Source: Macrothele yani (lineage: Eukaryota > Arthropoda > Arachnida > Araneae > Macrothelidae). From it: a stretch of DNA of 64,000 bases. Within the stretch, counting starts at the first letter, position 1; each line of letters starts with the position of its first letter. The notes under the pieces were generated by a model. It was not told where the DNA came from, made no database searches, and worked only from the letters and a program-made list of their open reading frames with translations. The stretch covers positions 68,264,594 through 68,328,593 of the forward strand of contig CM077024.1 in assembly GCA_039090855.1 (NCBI GenBank), read 5' to 3'. Below are positions 20,124-30,250 of this stretch, piece by piece. The position numbers were made by a program, and so were the translations under genes.

Positions 20124-20160
20124 TCTCGCATTGGTGTGATGTTCTTTCCACACCGCGAGA
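20124..20160 (+). other. Conserved hairpin in TRIM internal region
   Basis: TCTCGC pairs with GCGAGA, and GGTGTG pairs with CACACC across an ATT bulge, around a 10-nt loop. The same structure is at 38789-38825 and, with one changed base, at 58438-58474. A packaging or dimerisation signal is a reasonable inference but is untested. Confidence 0.7.
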
Positions 20161-20314
20161 TAGGAAAAATAAGAGAAGCACTTCGAAAAAAAAAAAAAAA
20201 AAAAGGGGGGAGATGATGTAATGTACCAGGAGATGATGTAATGTACCAGGAGATGTGACGTACCTGCCAGAAGGACGCACACGACATAAAGGCAGATAGG
20301 AATCAGAATAAAAC

Positions 20315-20386
20315 GTCCGCGTAGCTCAATTGGTAGAGCAACTTATTCCAGAATGAGGGGACCCGGGTTCGAATCCTGGCGCGGAT
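20315..20386 (+). tRNA. tRNA-like gene in TRIM LTR2
   Basis: It is 72 nt: acceptor GTCCGCG/CGCGGAT, D arm GCTC/GAGC around AATTGGTA, T arm CCGGG/CCTGG around TTCGAAT. The anticodon loop has one change (TTCCAGAA) from the other copies. Confidence 0.62.
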
Positions 20387-20489
20387 AAAAATGACGGAGA
20401 AATTGACTTCGTTATAATGGCGCCCGAACAGGGAGCCGGGTTCGAATCCTGGCGCGGATAAAAATGACGGAGAAATTGACTTCGTTATA

Positions 20490-21244
20490 AAGTTACGAGA
20501 CCAAAAAGCTGTGGAGCATGTCTTAATAACTGTGAACATTGACCCACAAGTCATAGGATCAGTCACACGAATTTCTTCACAAAAAAAAAAAAAAGGAAAA
20601 AGAAAAACTACCCGATAATAAATTATGCCGTAAAACCACAATATAAGATAAATTTCTGGGAGTAAATTGAGATCTATTGGCACACAGGAGGGTTTTCTTC
20701 TGCCCAAATGCACACGTTTTGAGTGTTGACACTACTGGGCAGATGGAAATGAGCTTTATTACTTCACAATACCGTCCAGGGCCATGAATCGTCCACCTCC
20801 ATGCGCTCCAGGAATGTCAGAGGAAACGTTAAACGGGTTCGCGCATTGCGACGATGCAATTTTTGAATGTGTGGTCTTCTAAGGATAAAGCTGCAACATT
20901 TTACACAAAATCTTTTACATCCTCAAGTACAGAACATCCGTTTGCTATGACATTGCACCTGCACTGTTGGAACTTGATGTGTTACTCATTCCATGCTCCG
21001 CATCGGCAGTACTTTGAGAATTTGTTGTGTTTACAGCTTTCATACTGTATGTTTTTATTTCATAAAGACAATGAATTAATTGCTTTCTGAAATTAATAAA
21101 TATGAGGTGATATGCGGAGATTTTATCTGATTCGTAATTCCCTAAGTTCAGTTCTTTCTTGCTGCACCATTTTATAGTAGCTGCATTTTTATGAGTTGCT
21201 TCAACAAGAAATAACTAGCCATTTTATCAAGAACGGGGTCTTTC

Positions 21245-21275
<31 letters not shown>

Positions 21276-22305
21276 TACATATATATATATAAAGTGCCTA
21301 GGTAACGTATTCAAATAAGAATTTTTGAAATTGTGGAAATGTGTTCCAAAAATTTTATTTCGTAAGCCAGGAAGTTTGGAATCTGAACGGGAAAAATAAT
21401 CCATTTTCTCTCACTTCAAAGGAAAGTATAGGTTGAAACAATTCTGCTTAGTTTCTAAAAGCGAAACAGAATGACTTAAATTAATTTAGAGATGTGATGA
21501 TTTATGGAATTCGAAGGTAAACGTTGGAGCATGAAAGTGGAAGACAAAAAATTCATAGAACGGAAAATGTACTGAGGCTTTTGGAGTGAGAAAGTGCTTG
21601 CCAACTAATATTTTCAAAGTGTATGACGGATTGATGAGCTCAGGATACGTCTCATGAAACTTAAGCTGATTACTGTCGTAACGACTTGCTTATTCAGAAC
21701 AGAGAGGGTAAGAGATACACGTGTCGTTGTTGTAATCGGAGTGAGGCTAACAGTGAGCGGGAAAATGTGACCAGTCGTACGAAGGAAATTTCAGAGAAGA
21801 GATTTGAAGAGGATACAGATATTTCCTTGGACAAAGAAGGAAGCACAGGGGAAAGTGCCAAGTTGATGAAAGCAAGTGAGAAAAAAACAGGTGGAACAGA
21901 AGCATTCTGCAATGCGAAAAGTTAAGTATTAAACTGTACGTAACTCATCTGAGAAAATCAGGCATATTATCCAACATTCATACATGTCATCATTAGAATA
22001 CTGAAATTTTCAATGATATTTACGTCTCTCAACCACGAAATTGGCAGCACTACACTGCTTTTACGTGCAGATATACGGATAGAAGTCTCTCACTCGCCAT
22101 TTCAAGTTGTGAGATGAAGTGATGATTTTTGTACGTTATATTGCTTTGATTATTTTCCTTGATCAGCAAAATTGTCATATTTTGTGATGGTTAAACTTAG
22201 GAAAGCTGGTACTTGTACTGAAATAAATCCTTTAGGTAGCATATGTACCTAACCAAATGGTTCTCAAAATTTTCGGTGCACCTCAAACAGGAAAGTTCGT
22301 TTAAC
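20490..22305. other. No gene recognised; A-rich runs and a microsatellite
   Basis: The stretch contains a poly-A run at about 20581-20594 and a (CA)n(TA)n microsatellite at about 21243-21291. Frames at 20854 and 21686 show no recognisable family. The latter is rich in Lys and Glu and is probably chance. Confidence 0.5.
21243..21291. repeat. (CA)n(TA)n microsatellite
   Basis: CACACGCACACACACACACA runs into a short CATACATATATATATATA tract. Confidence 0.9.
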
Positions 22306-22452
22306 AAATACGCAGTTGACGTGGATTAGGAACATCAAATAGAAGTCATCGCTCTTTCCACGTTTATAAGAATTTTTCCGTAACTCACTTATAAACGTGT
22401 AAAAAGCGATGACTTCTATTTGATGTTACTAATCCACGTCAACTGTGTATTT
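22306..22452. repeat. Near-perfect hairpin, 65-bp arms and 17-nt loop
   Basis: The left arm at 22306-22370 and the right arm at 22388-22452 are inverted copies with about four mismatches. The loop is AATTTTTCCGTAACTCA. The arm and loop sequence equals the 3' end of SINE family S2 (GAATTTTTCCGTGACTCACT then TTATAAACGTG and GCGATGACTTCTATTTGATG), so this is an inverted duplication of a SINE tail. Confidence 0.88.
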
Positions 22453-22529
22453 ATTATTCATTCGCTTTCTGCTTATTTGTTCAGTTGCTGCTGTTCTTCT
22501 TAGGTGAATCCCTAGCACTGTGTGAGGTT

Positions 22530-22699
22530 CCAAAGAAGCAACGTGCCAGGTGGTTTGGCTGTTTGTCATATGTGAGTCTGGATAACTTTGAGGCCGCTGT
22601 GGAGCAGTGGAAGCATGTCTGGCGCGTAACTGGAAGAACTGGGTTCGATTCCCGGTGGCCGCCGATGAGAATTTTTCCGTGACTAATTTATAAACGTGT
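22530..22699 (+). repeat. SINE family S2, 5' part, interrupted by LINE
   Basis: It contains GTGAGTCTGGATAACTTTGA, a tRNA-like section (GTGGAGCAGTGGAAGCATGT, TCTGGCGCGTAACTGGAAG, and B box GGGTTCGATTCCCGG) and a tail GATGAGAATTTTTCCGTGAC. The tail stops at ATAAACGTGT, where the LINE begins. The remaining tail resumes after the LINE at about 25099 (GAGCTATGACTTCTATTT). A second copy lies at about 59060-59225. Confidence 0.72.
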
Positions 22700-25098
22700 T
22701 TTTAAACAACTTTTAAATGAAATTACCTGGGAAGATTTTCAGAAATATTGATCTCCCAATATAGCTTTTAACAATTTTTTAAAAATCTTTGAAGGAAAAT
22801 ATGATCTAGCTTTCCCGTCTCTTCAAAAAATATTAATTCTAAAAATAAACACCGCAAACCTTGGATTACCTCATCCATGTTAAATCGTATTAATAAGAAA
22901 AGCAGGCTCTTTGCAAAATATTTAAGAACGAGAGATCAAAATGACTTTACCAATTTCAAATTATACAGAAATACACTTAACTCTGCCATTAGAAATGCAA
23001 AGAGAACCTATTATGCAAATATGTTTGCATTGAATAACAAAACAGTAACTTGGAAACAACTTAATTATTTACTTGGGAAATAGACTAAGACAGTTATACC
23101 AGAACACCTTTTAGATTCTAATGGGAGGAAAATTACTGAGAGACTGTACATGGCTGCCAGTCGTAATGAACACTTTACTAGTATCTCTCAAAATCTTAAA
23201 CTAAACTTAAAATCATTTAATAATAATTTTTTACAATATTTTCATAATTCTTCTGTAAATGAAACTTTCTTCTTATTACCTATAACCAAAACTGAACTAC
23301 TATAAGAATTAAATAATATTAAAGCTATTTCTGGACCAGGAAATGATGACATTCATCCTTCTGTTGTTAAACATGTAGCTGAAATAATCATAAACCCACA
23401 ATTAAATATCTTCAACCTAGTTTTCACTACTGGCATCTTTCCACATGCACTGAAAATTACAAAAATTACCCCTAAATATAAATCTGGTAAGAGTAATGAT
23501 ACTAACAATTATCATCCCATAGCTAATATGTCAATCTTCGCTAAAATCTTAGAAAAATTAATCTATACGAGATTAATATCATAGTTACAAAAATTTAATA
23601 TCATTAAATAAAAATCAGTTTGGCTTTCAACCCAATAAATCAACAGAATCTGTGGTCTTACACTTTCAGAATATAATTAAAAACATTTTGAATAAAAAAA
23701 TATTACACTTGCTACCTTCCTTGATTTGATTAAAGCGTTTACCACCCTCAATCATCAATTTCTTTTAACTAAATTATATAACGCGGGTGTGAGGGATATA
23801 CTTTATTTAGTAATTACTTAACTGACAGATTTCAATATACTATCGTTGATCAATCTCAATCACCACTACTACCCATTACTTTAGGGGTTCCTCAGGGCTC
23901 GGTTTTGGGTTCCTTACTATTTAATTTATATATAAATGACATTTTTAACATAACATCTAACAACGCTATAATTCTTTATGCTGATGATACAACAATATTA
24001 TTCCATGGCAAAAATCTCAACGAAATGGTTGCTTAAGCCAATCATCAATTACAGATTTACTCGGAAAGGTTAACATACAATGAATTTATAATTAATGTTA
24101 ATGAAACAAAACTTCTAATCTTATATATATATATAAACAAGTTCCAGATTTACTAAACAAAACTTCTAATCTTATATATATATACATACACAAGTTCCAG
24201 ATTTACTTTTAAATAATACTTTTATCGATATAGAACAGGGCTTTAAGTATCTGAGAATTATTCTAACTTCCGACCTAAGATGGAATAACCATATAGATTT
24301 AATTGCAAATCAAATCTCCAAAAATATTCTGATTGTAAGCAAATTTATTCCAAGTTTAACTACTAAAACACTTAAACTTTTGTACTATACACTGTTTCCA
24401 TCACACATTAATTATTGCTTTTTTTCATAGGGACAAACCACTGAAACCAACATCAATAAACTACAAATATTACAGAATAAATACAAAAGATTATTAGACT
24501 TAGAAACAAATTTGTCTTCTCATATCAACTTCCAACCTTTCACTTTTTACGATATCCATGTCAACTTAAACCATTACGGAATTTAATCTATTAAATAATT
24601 ATTTGACTTCAAAATAGGTAAACTAATGTTTCAAAGAATTAAACTGAATCTACACAGAGATATAATTGAATTGAATTTTCATACTTATCACTACAATACG
24701 AGACATAGATCATTATTAAGACCCATACATCCAAAAACCCTCATGGTGAAGCAGGGCTTAAATTATATTGGTCCTGAATATTGGAATACACTGCCAGCTG
24801 AGTTCAGCACAATAAATAACCTAAATTTATTCAAAAACAAACTAAAAAAATACTTGCTAAGTTAATTAGTAAAAATAATAACAACTTAAAAAAATTGTTC
24901 ACAGTGTAACTAACATCTAACATTACTGCTGTGTTTTATGAACCTGTGACTGCTTGTCTTTTTAATTGGGAAATCAGGGCTTGTCACGGCTCTTCGAGGC
25001 ATTTCCCCCAATTTTCCCTGTTGTTCTTATGAAATATAAAATAGTTATGTAAAGCCTACAATGTAACAGCAAGAATAAAATTTATTATTATTATTATT
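22700..25098 (+). mobile_element. 5'-truncated non-LTR retrotransposon (Jockey/CR1-like)
   Basis: It is about 2.4 kb, ends in a (TTA)n tail at 25080-25098 and is inserted into a SINE S2 copy. The reading begins in the region between endonuclease and reverse transcriptase (22877-23083: RLFAKYLRTRDQNDFTNFK, IRNAKRTYYANMF). Reverse-transcriptase blocks follow: GPGNDDIHPSVVKH, YHPIANMSIFAKILEK, VPQGSVLGSLLFNLYINDI and ILYADDTTILF. The C-terminal end (24626-24865) has GPEYWNTLPAEF and KNKLKKYLL. Stops and frameshifts break the frame repeatedly, so it is a dead copy. No endonuclease is present. The clade is only approximate. Confidence 0.88.
24108..24210 (+). repeat. ~54-bp tandem duplication inside the LINE
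   Basis: AAAACTTCTAATCTTATATA and ACAAGTTCCAGATTTACT occur twice in succession, joined at (TA)n tracts. The duplication breaks the reverse-transcriptase thumb region. Confidence 0.8.
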
Positions 25099-25125
25099 AA
25101 AGAGCTATGACTTCTATTTAAAATT

Positions 25126-26009
25126 CGTTTAGCGGCTGGATTTTAAGAAAACTTCGGTAAAACAATTACTTTCTTCTTCTCATCTCAGCAGTACCGGTTG
25201 GAAACCTGTCAAGTGTGATAAGCGTTCCCTTCAAGTCATTTATTCTCTGCTTCTTGGCCCAAGGCATGATGGGAAAGTAGTAGTCTCCTTGACACGGACA
25301 TCATACCACTGGGAAGAAACATGCGACTCAAGCAGTTAAAGTGTCAAGTGTAAGATATTATCTGTCGTTTCTTAGGTTAGAAGCAATAAATCAGAAAGCA
25401 CTAGTGCCAATCATTACCACACCCTCCCTAAATGACCATTTTGAATATCAAAGCTAAGAGATAAGTTACGCTTTCTGATGCGCTGGTTCATTCAGTCCCG
25501 CCGCGTAAGGATATTTATTAATTGCGTGCTTTGTTTGGAAGAATCATCACACAGAATTTTCAAACTTCAAATCAAAGATATTCATTTTCGTTCCGGCGCC
25601 AATATGACTTTCCTTTGCCGGTAATGGGATTCGAATCTACAACTACCTATTGCGGAGCGGCTGTTCTTCCAAGTGAATTACGCCGGCAGGTTTATCGCTG
25701 CTTCATTGTCGATTTGACTGATGCGTCACTTAAGCAGTACGTCATCTATGTCATTGATACCCGTATATCCTCCGGAATATCGTGCAACATTGGAGGACCA
25801 CAATTTCGCAGGTATAGGTTCCGGAGGGGGGGGGGCTACAAATATTATATTCACGAAAACAACCATTCACCAAATATTTCCTACGGTATCACGCAGTACG
25901 AGGTAAGAGTAAAACCAGGAGAGGGTTACCGAGTAGAAAATTCTAAGAGCCGGGAAGATAGTAACAGAAAACCCGAGAAACGTAAAACAGACAAGCATCC
26001 TAAGAAGAA
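25126..26009. other. No gene recognised
   Basis: It holds a 176-codon open frame at 25522-26052 without any recognisable family or domain. On the minus strand a tRNA-like phrase (GTAGATTCGAATCCCATTAC) near 25620-25690 could be a SINE relic. I do not call a gene. Confidence 0.45.
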
Positions 26010-26127
26010 AATTATAAGTTTCATATTTCATATTTATTCTAAGCCTTTTTAATTATAAGGTTCATATTTCATATTTATTCTAAGCCTTTTTAATTATAAG
26101 GTTCATATTTCATATTTATTCTAAGCC
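26010..26127. repeat. 41-bp tandem repeat, three units
   Basis: AATTATAAGGTTCATATTTC then ATATTTATTCTAAGCCTTTTT is repeated almost exactly three times. The first unit has AAGTTTC in place of AAGGTTC. Confidence 0.9.
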
Positions 26128-27320
26128 CTGGCTGAGCAGATATCCTTCTTTAGGAAGAAATCCTTTTTTTTTCATCTCGTTATTCTTTTAGTTTCGTCTT
26201 TTTTTTTTTTTTGTTGTTGTTCCCCGAGCTCGCTGGAATTAATGTTCGGAATAGGCTCGGAACACACCCCTTCGTTAGTAAAGCGAAAACTCGTGAGGAA
26301 TTTACAGGGAACAACGCTTCACCAGTCGAGATGTTGCGCGCCAACAAGAGGGAGCCCCATTAACATGCCCATCTTTTTTTGAGGGAAGCTCGTTCTCAGC
26401 AAGAGTAAAAAAGGACGAGTACAGCATATTTCTCGGGTAGGGCGTAACTGTTTGACACCAACAGAAAAAGTCACACAGGAAACGACGAGGAGGATCGCAT
26501 GCAACTCGGAGATCTCGCTGAGAGAGTTGACACGAGAAAGGAACATACATCCTCTAGAAAACTCCAAGTTCTCACCCTTTGCCGACAAATAACAGGGATC
26601 CTATTTAAGGATGTAAACTAATGCCGAAACGAGAGGAGGAGGTACCGGCCAATGAGCGGAAAGCATTTTTGGGAATGGTTACAAAACCCCAACCCCCGAG
26701 AAATCGAGGGACACCGGAGAGAAATTTATTGGGCAGACTCAAATAGGGAGAGATGAAAAAGGGGAGTTTAAGAAAAGGTGTCTCACTCCAGAGGGACAAC
26801 TACGAAGATGTTTTGAGACCGAGGGAAGTTTTCAGGAGAACATGACGATTCTTAAACAAGAAATGATTCTCATCACGAAGTGACAACTCAGAGAGAAAGT
26901 AAGGAGTTGGACAAAAGAGACTGCGGAGGTTTATCTTCACGAGGAGAAGAATGTTTTGATGACACTCAGAGATCAAATAGAGAGAGGGGAGCTAAGGGAC
27001 TCGCGATTGGAGGCCGGAAAGAAATGGTGATGTTTTACGAACTAGCGAACTTACACGAACTTTAACGGGACTGGATGAGGTCCCAGTCGTAGAAATTTAC
27101 ACCTACAAGTATTACTGGACACAAACGAAAGGATTCTGTGAGATTTTCCTGAATTTCCAATATCTCATTAGCATGAGTATGCATGATCTTGTCTCCTATA
27201 CATCCTCGGCAGGAAAGTTAATTTTCTCTTTCAAGTGCTAAATTTATAAAATATTTCTTGTATTTGTGAAATGTGTACTTCAAAATAAGAATAAAAATTT
27301 AAACGGTTTAATTAGATAAA
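26128..27320. other. No gene recognised; purine-rich segment
   Basis: From about 26240 to 27110 the plus strand is notably rich in GA, with the opposite bias in the T-runs before it. Short frames on both strands show no known family. The composition resembles the 28056-29919 insertion, so both may belong to the same unidentified repeat type. Confidence 0.4.
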
Positions 27321-27440
27321 TGCACTATCTACCAACAAATAATTGGACACCCTTGCAATCGACGATATCGGCGGTCCTGATGCACGTCACGGCCGCCGCC
27401 GTTAAATATCGTGTGGGAAACAACAACGCAACCAGTCGCA

Positions 27441-28055
27441 TGCAAGATGCTACGCAGTTCGGAGCTCTCTTATTTCGAGAAAGGTGTAATCGTCGGGTAT
27501 CACAGAAATGGCCGATTCATACGTGACATATCCAGCAAGTTGAAGTACCCAAAATCGACAGTGGCTTACGTGATTGGTAAGTGGAAGATGAGAGGTGACT
27601 GTCGGAATGTGCCCTGACCCGGCAAACCCACAAAACTGGGAGATAGAGACAGGCTGGTGCTGGCCATAGAAATTCGGAAGAACCGCACCAAATCCATGGG
27701 CCACATCCGCGAGGAGTTTCAACAGGCATCCGGGAGTATTCTTTCAATGAATACCATCCGTAAGGAAGCCCATCTGCTCGGTTATCATGTACGTGCTGCC
27801 GCCCACAAACCTTTGATCACCAAGTCCAATAGCGCTGCTCGGCTAACGTGGTGCAAAGAACGTCGACAGTAATTCGTTGAACAGTAGAAACAGGTTCTCT
27901 GGAGCGACGAATCAAGGTTCACCCTCTACCGTTCGGATGGCAGGGTCTGGGTTTGGCGTCTGCAGGGAGAACACCTGCTGCCGGAATGTATTGTGCCAAC
28001 TGTGAAGTTCGGCGGCGGTGGAGTTATGCTATGGGGGTGTTTCTCCTGGTATGGC
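27441..28055 (+). pseudogene. Tc1-like transposase, N-terminal half
   Basis: One frame with three internal stops. The first helix-turn-helix has SELSYFEKGVIVGYHRNGR and YPKSTVAYVIGKWK. It is followed by RIRKNRTKSMGHIREEFQ-like sequence and GYHVRAAAHKPLIT. The first catalytic Asp is in VLWSDESRFTLYRSDG, and the half ends in KFGGGGVMLWGCFSWYG where the insertion starts. The C-terminal half continues at 29925 with the expected next segment, so the two pieces were once one gene. Confidence 0.9.
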
Positions 28056-29919
28056 TGTTGCAGCACTCGTGAGCGAGCGCGCACCTTTTCCCTGTATTGG
28101 AAATTGAGAAGTAATCGGAGTAGCGGAAAAGAAATGGGATTTAAAAAATTAATCAAATGAATGGGAGAGATTTTGGGGAGCTGGTGTAAGAATTAATAAA
28201 ATTAGTATTTTATAAACTTCACGCTCTTCAGACGCTCTGCATTTCGCAATTTAATTTCCCCCTTAGAATTTCTTCCGTGGATTCGCGCCTAGGAAGGTCG
28301 GGAAAGTACCGCTCTTTCCCCCTCTCCCCCACCTCTCTCTCTCTCCGAGTCGAAGGACTTCCAGTCGGCAGCTTGCTGTGGCATGGGACCGCGGGGCATC
28401 CTTTCCCTAACTGCTACGAGCCAGCAATATTGGGTAAGGTGAAGTAATTCAAGTCAGAGAAATGGCGGGTAGACATTTTATTGGAGCTCGGCACCGGTCG
28501 TCTTGAGAATTGATGCACCAAGTCTGGAAGAAAAGAATAGCTTGACGCCAGGCAAAGGAAAACCCATAGCAGTTTTATGATAGAAAGATTTACGACCCCG
28601 GAGATCCGCGGGCATACAAATTTCCTAGAATTCAGGGGCGGACGCAGATTTTGGACGGGGCGAAGGATTGCAAGTCAGAGAAATGGCGGGAAACCCAGAG
28701 CAAATCAGATCGGGAAATGATAATTGTATGACCAATCTGTAAATTGGTAGGAGGATCCGGAAGAACAATTTTTCGTAGGACAGGAAGAGGAGCGAAAAAT
28801 TATAAGAGATGGCATGGTAAAAGAAAGTTGAGGAAGACCTACCGATACGAGGATCGGAATATAGAGGAAATCGAAATGATGCGAGAAGGCTGTATCACCG
28901 CCTCGCTATTGCTGAGGATTTAGCCGAGGACCGAGAATGTGCCCAACAAGGAGATATATTCAATATTACTTGACAAAGTGGACTCTGAAATCATGACGGT
29001 GATATAAAAGATCCAGGACAGAAGGGAATCTGCATGAAAACTTCGGGAAGAGGAGAATGAAATGCCAGCCCTTATCGTGGGATAGAAGGTAGGACATTTC
29101 CGACCTTAACGGTTTCCTCTTGTTTACATAATTAGTATGTTGAACCGAAAATTAAATAAGAGCATAGTAGACTAAGTCAAGGTTGAAAATAAAACCAGCT
29201 CTAAATTAATGCTGAGAAAAGTAGGGCAGAAATAGAAGAAATGAAATGGTTGAGTAAAGTAAATACCATTGATCAGAGCAGGAAATTGTGTAGGATAGGG
29301 AATCATTTTTAGTAAATTATGTTTCGAAATATTTCAGAATTATATTAAATGAAAATAAGAAATTAAAGTTAACCTTTAAATAAATAATTTTGATAAAAGG
29401 GTCTTCAAGCATATTCATATGACTGAGTGTATTTTTCTAGATTTCAAGCCTTCATCAGGCAAAATAAACATATTTTTTATTTTCACGTTATTATGAGTCG
29501 GCTAAATTTCATTTGAGTGTACAATTTTGTAAAGTAAAAAGGTTAATCACGATTGAGAGTTGGATGTGTGAGTAAATGATTTGGAATGAATGTTCAGAAA
29601 AGTCCTCCAGTGCAATACTGGGTAACTTACACATCAGTGCTAGTAAACAAATCAAAATTTGTAAGTTAACGAAATATTCAAAGAGAAATGAAAAGCTAGA
29701 CGATTACTTTTAAACATTGCGGCACTCAGCTGACCCCGATACACGGAACGTCGGCTGGGTGAAACACAACGCCCATCCTCGAATAGCGAGCCTGTGTTTT
29801 CTCTAATAATGGGAAAACATAGTTTTTGAAATTCGAGTGATTACCCTTAATACTAATAGTGACCGCCAGTGCACACACCAGCAGGCATTAGGCAGCGGTG
29901 GCATAAATGGTGCCGTGTC
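28056..29919. mobile_element. Unidentified 1.86-kb insertion with target duplication
   Basis: ATGGC occurs on both sides (28051-28055 and 29920-29924), exactly at the break in the transposase. The insert begins TGTTGCAGCACTCG and ends GGTGCCGTGTC. It has no long open frame. A phrase, AAGTCAGAGAAATGGCGGG, occurs twice (28451 and 28672). A TG start and a 4-5-bp duplication suggest a large solo LTR, but no partner copy is in the window to confirm it. Confidence 0.55.
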
Positions 29920-29924
29920 ATGGC

Positions 29925-30250
29925 AAGGGACCCTTGGTCGCAATTCATATTAGACTCAACGCCGAGACCTACTGCACCATTTTGGATGACCATGCGCTTC
30001 CTACGTTGCGGCAGTTTTACGGGGTGGACCCATGTTACTTTCAGGATGACAATGCCACCTGTCATGTTGCGAGGTCCACCATGGCTTGGTATGGTGACAA
30101 TGGGGTTAATCGAATGGACTGGCATGCGCAGAAGCCCGGACCTTAACCCTATCGAGCACCTCTGGGAAGAGTTGGAGTGTCGACTTAAGGGGTGCCCCCA
30201 CCGTCCGAAATCGGTGAAGGAACTGACCTGTCTTCTCCAAGCCGAGTAGA
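29925..30250 (+). pseudogene. Tc1-like transposase, C-terminal half
   Basis: It continues the reading at 28055: GKGPLVAIHIRLNAETYCTI, then the second catalytic region YFQDDNATCHVARS and, after a frameshift, SPDLNPIEHLWEELECRL. The end is close to the right inverted repeat. Confidence 0.88.

Larger units (their letters stand above)
19905..20489 (+). mobile_element. Composite tRNA-bearing TRIM: LTR, internal, LTR, partial LTR
   Basis: This 585-bp unit is flanked by AAGT at 19901-19904 and 20490-20493, so it integrated as one piece. The order is LTR1 (19905-20084, 180 bp), primer site (20086-20097), a short internal region with a hairpin (20124-20160), poly-A and polypurine tract GGGGGGAGATGA (20205-20216), a 20-bp repeated LTR start (20217-20236), LTR2 (20237-20416), a second primer-site sequence (20418-20434) and a partial LTR3 (20435-20489). 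There is no protein-coding frame. Mobility must depend on another element. The gypsy at 8580 shares ends, primer site and polypurine tract. Confidence 0.93.

Noticed and set aside
19905..20489. A tRNA-derived SINE array or CRISPR-like direct repeats
   Set aside because: Primer site, polypurine tract, LTR termini and a single 4-bp target duplication around the unit show LTR-type retrotransposition. Two or three LTRs are not a spacer array.
25522..26052. A 176-codon host gene
   Set aside because: No recognisable domain, the frame runs through a 41-bp tandem repeat at its end, and its composition matches the surrounding DNA.
29435..29460. A second hammerhead-like motif (CTGATGA ... GAAA on the minus strand)
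   Set aside because: Stem II would be only two weak base pairs and no Penelope sequence lies beside it.
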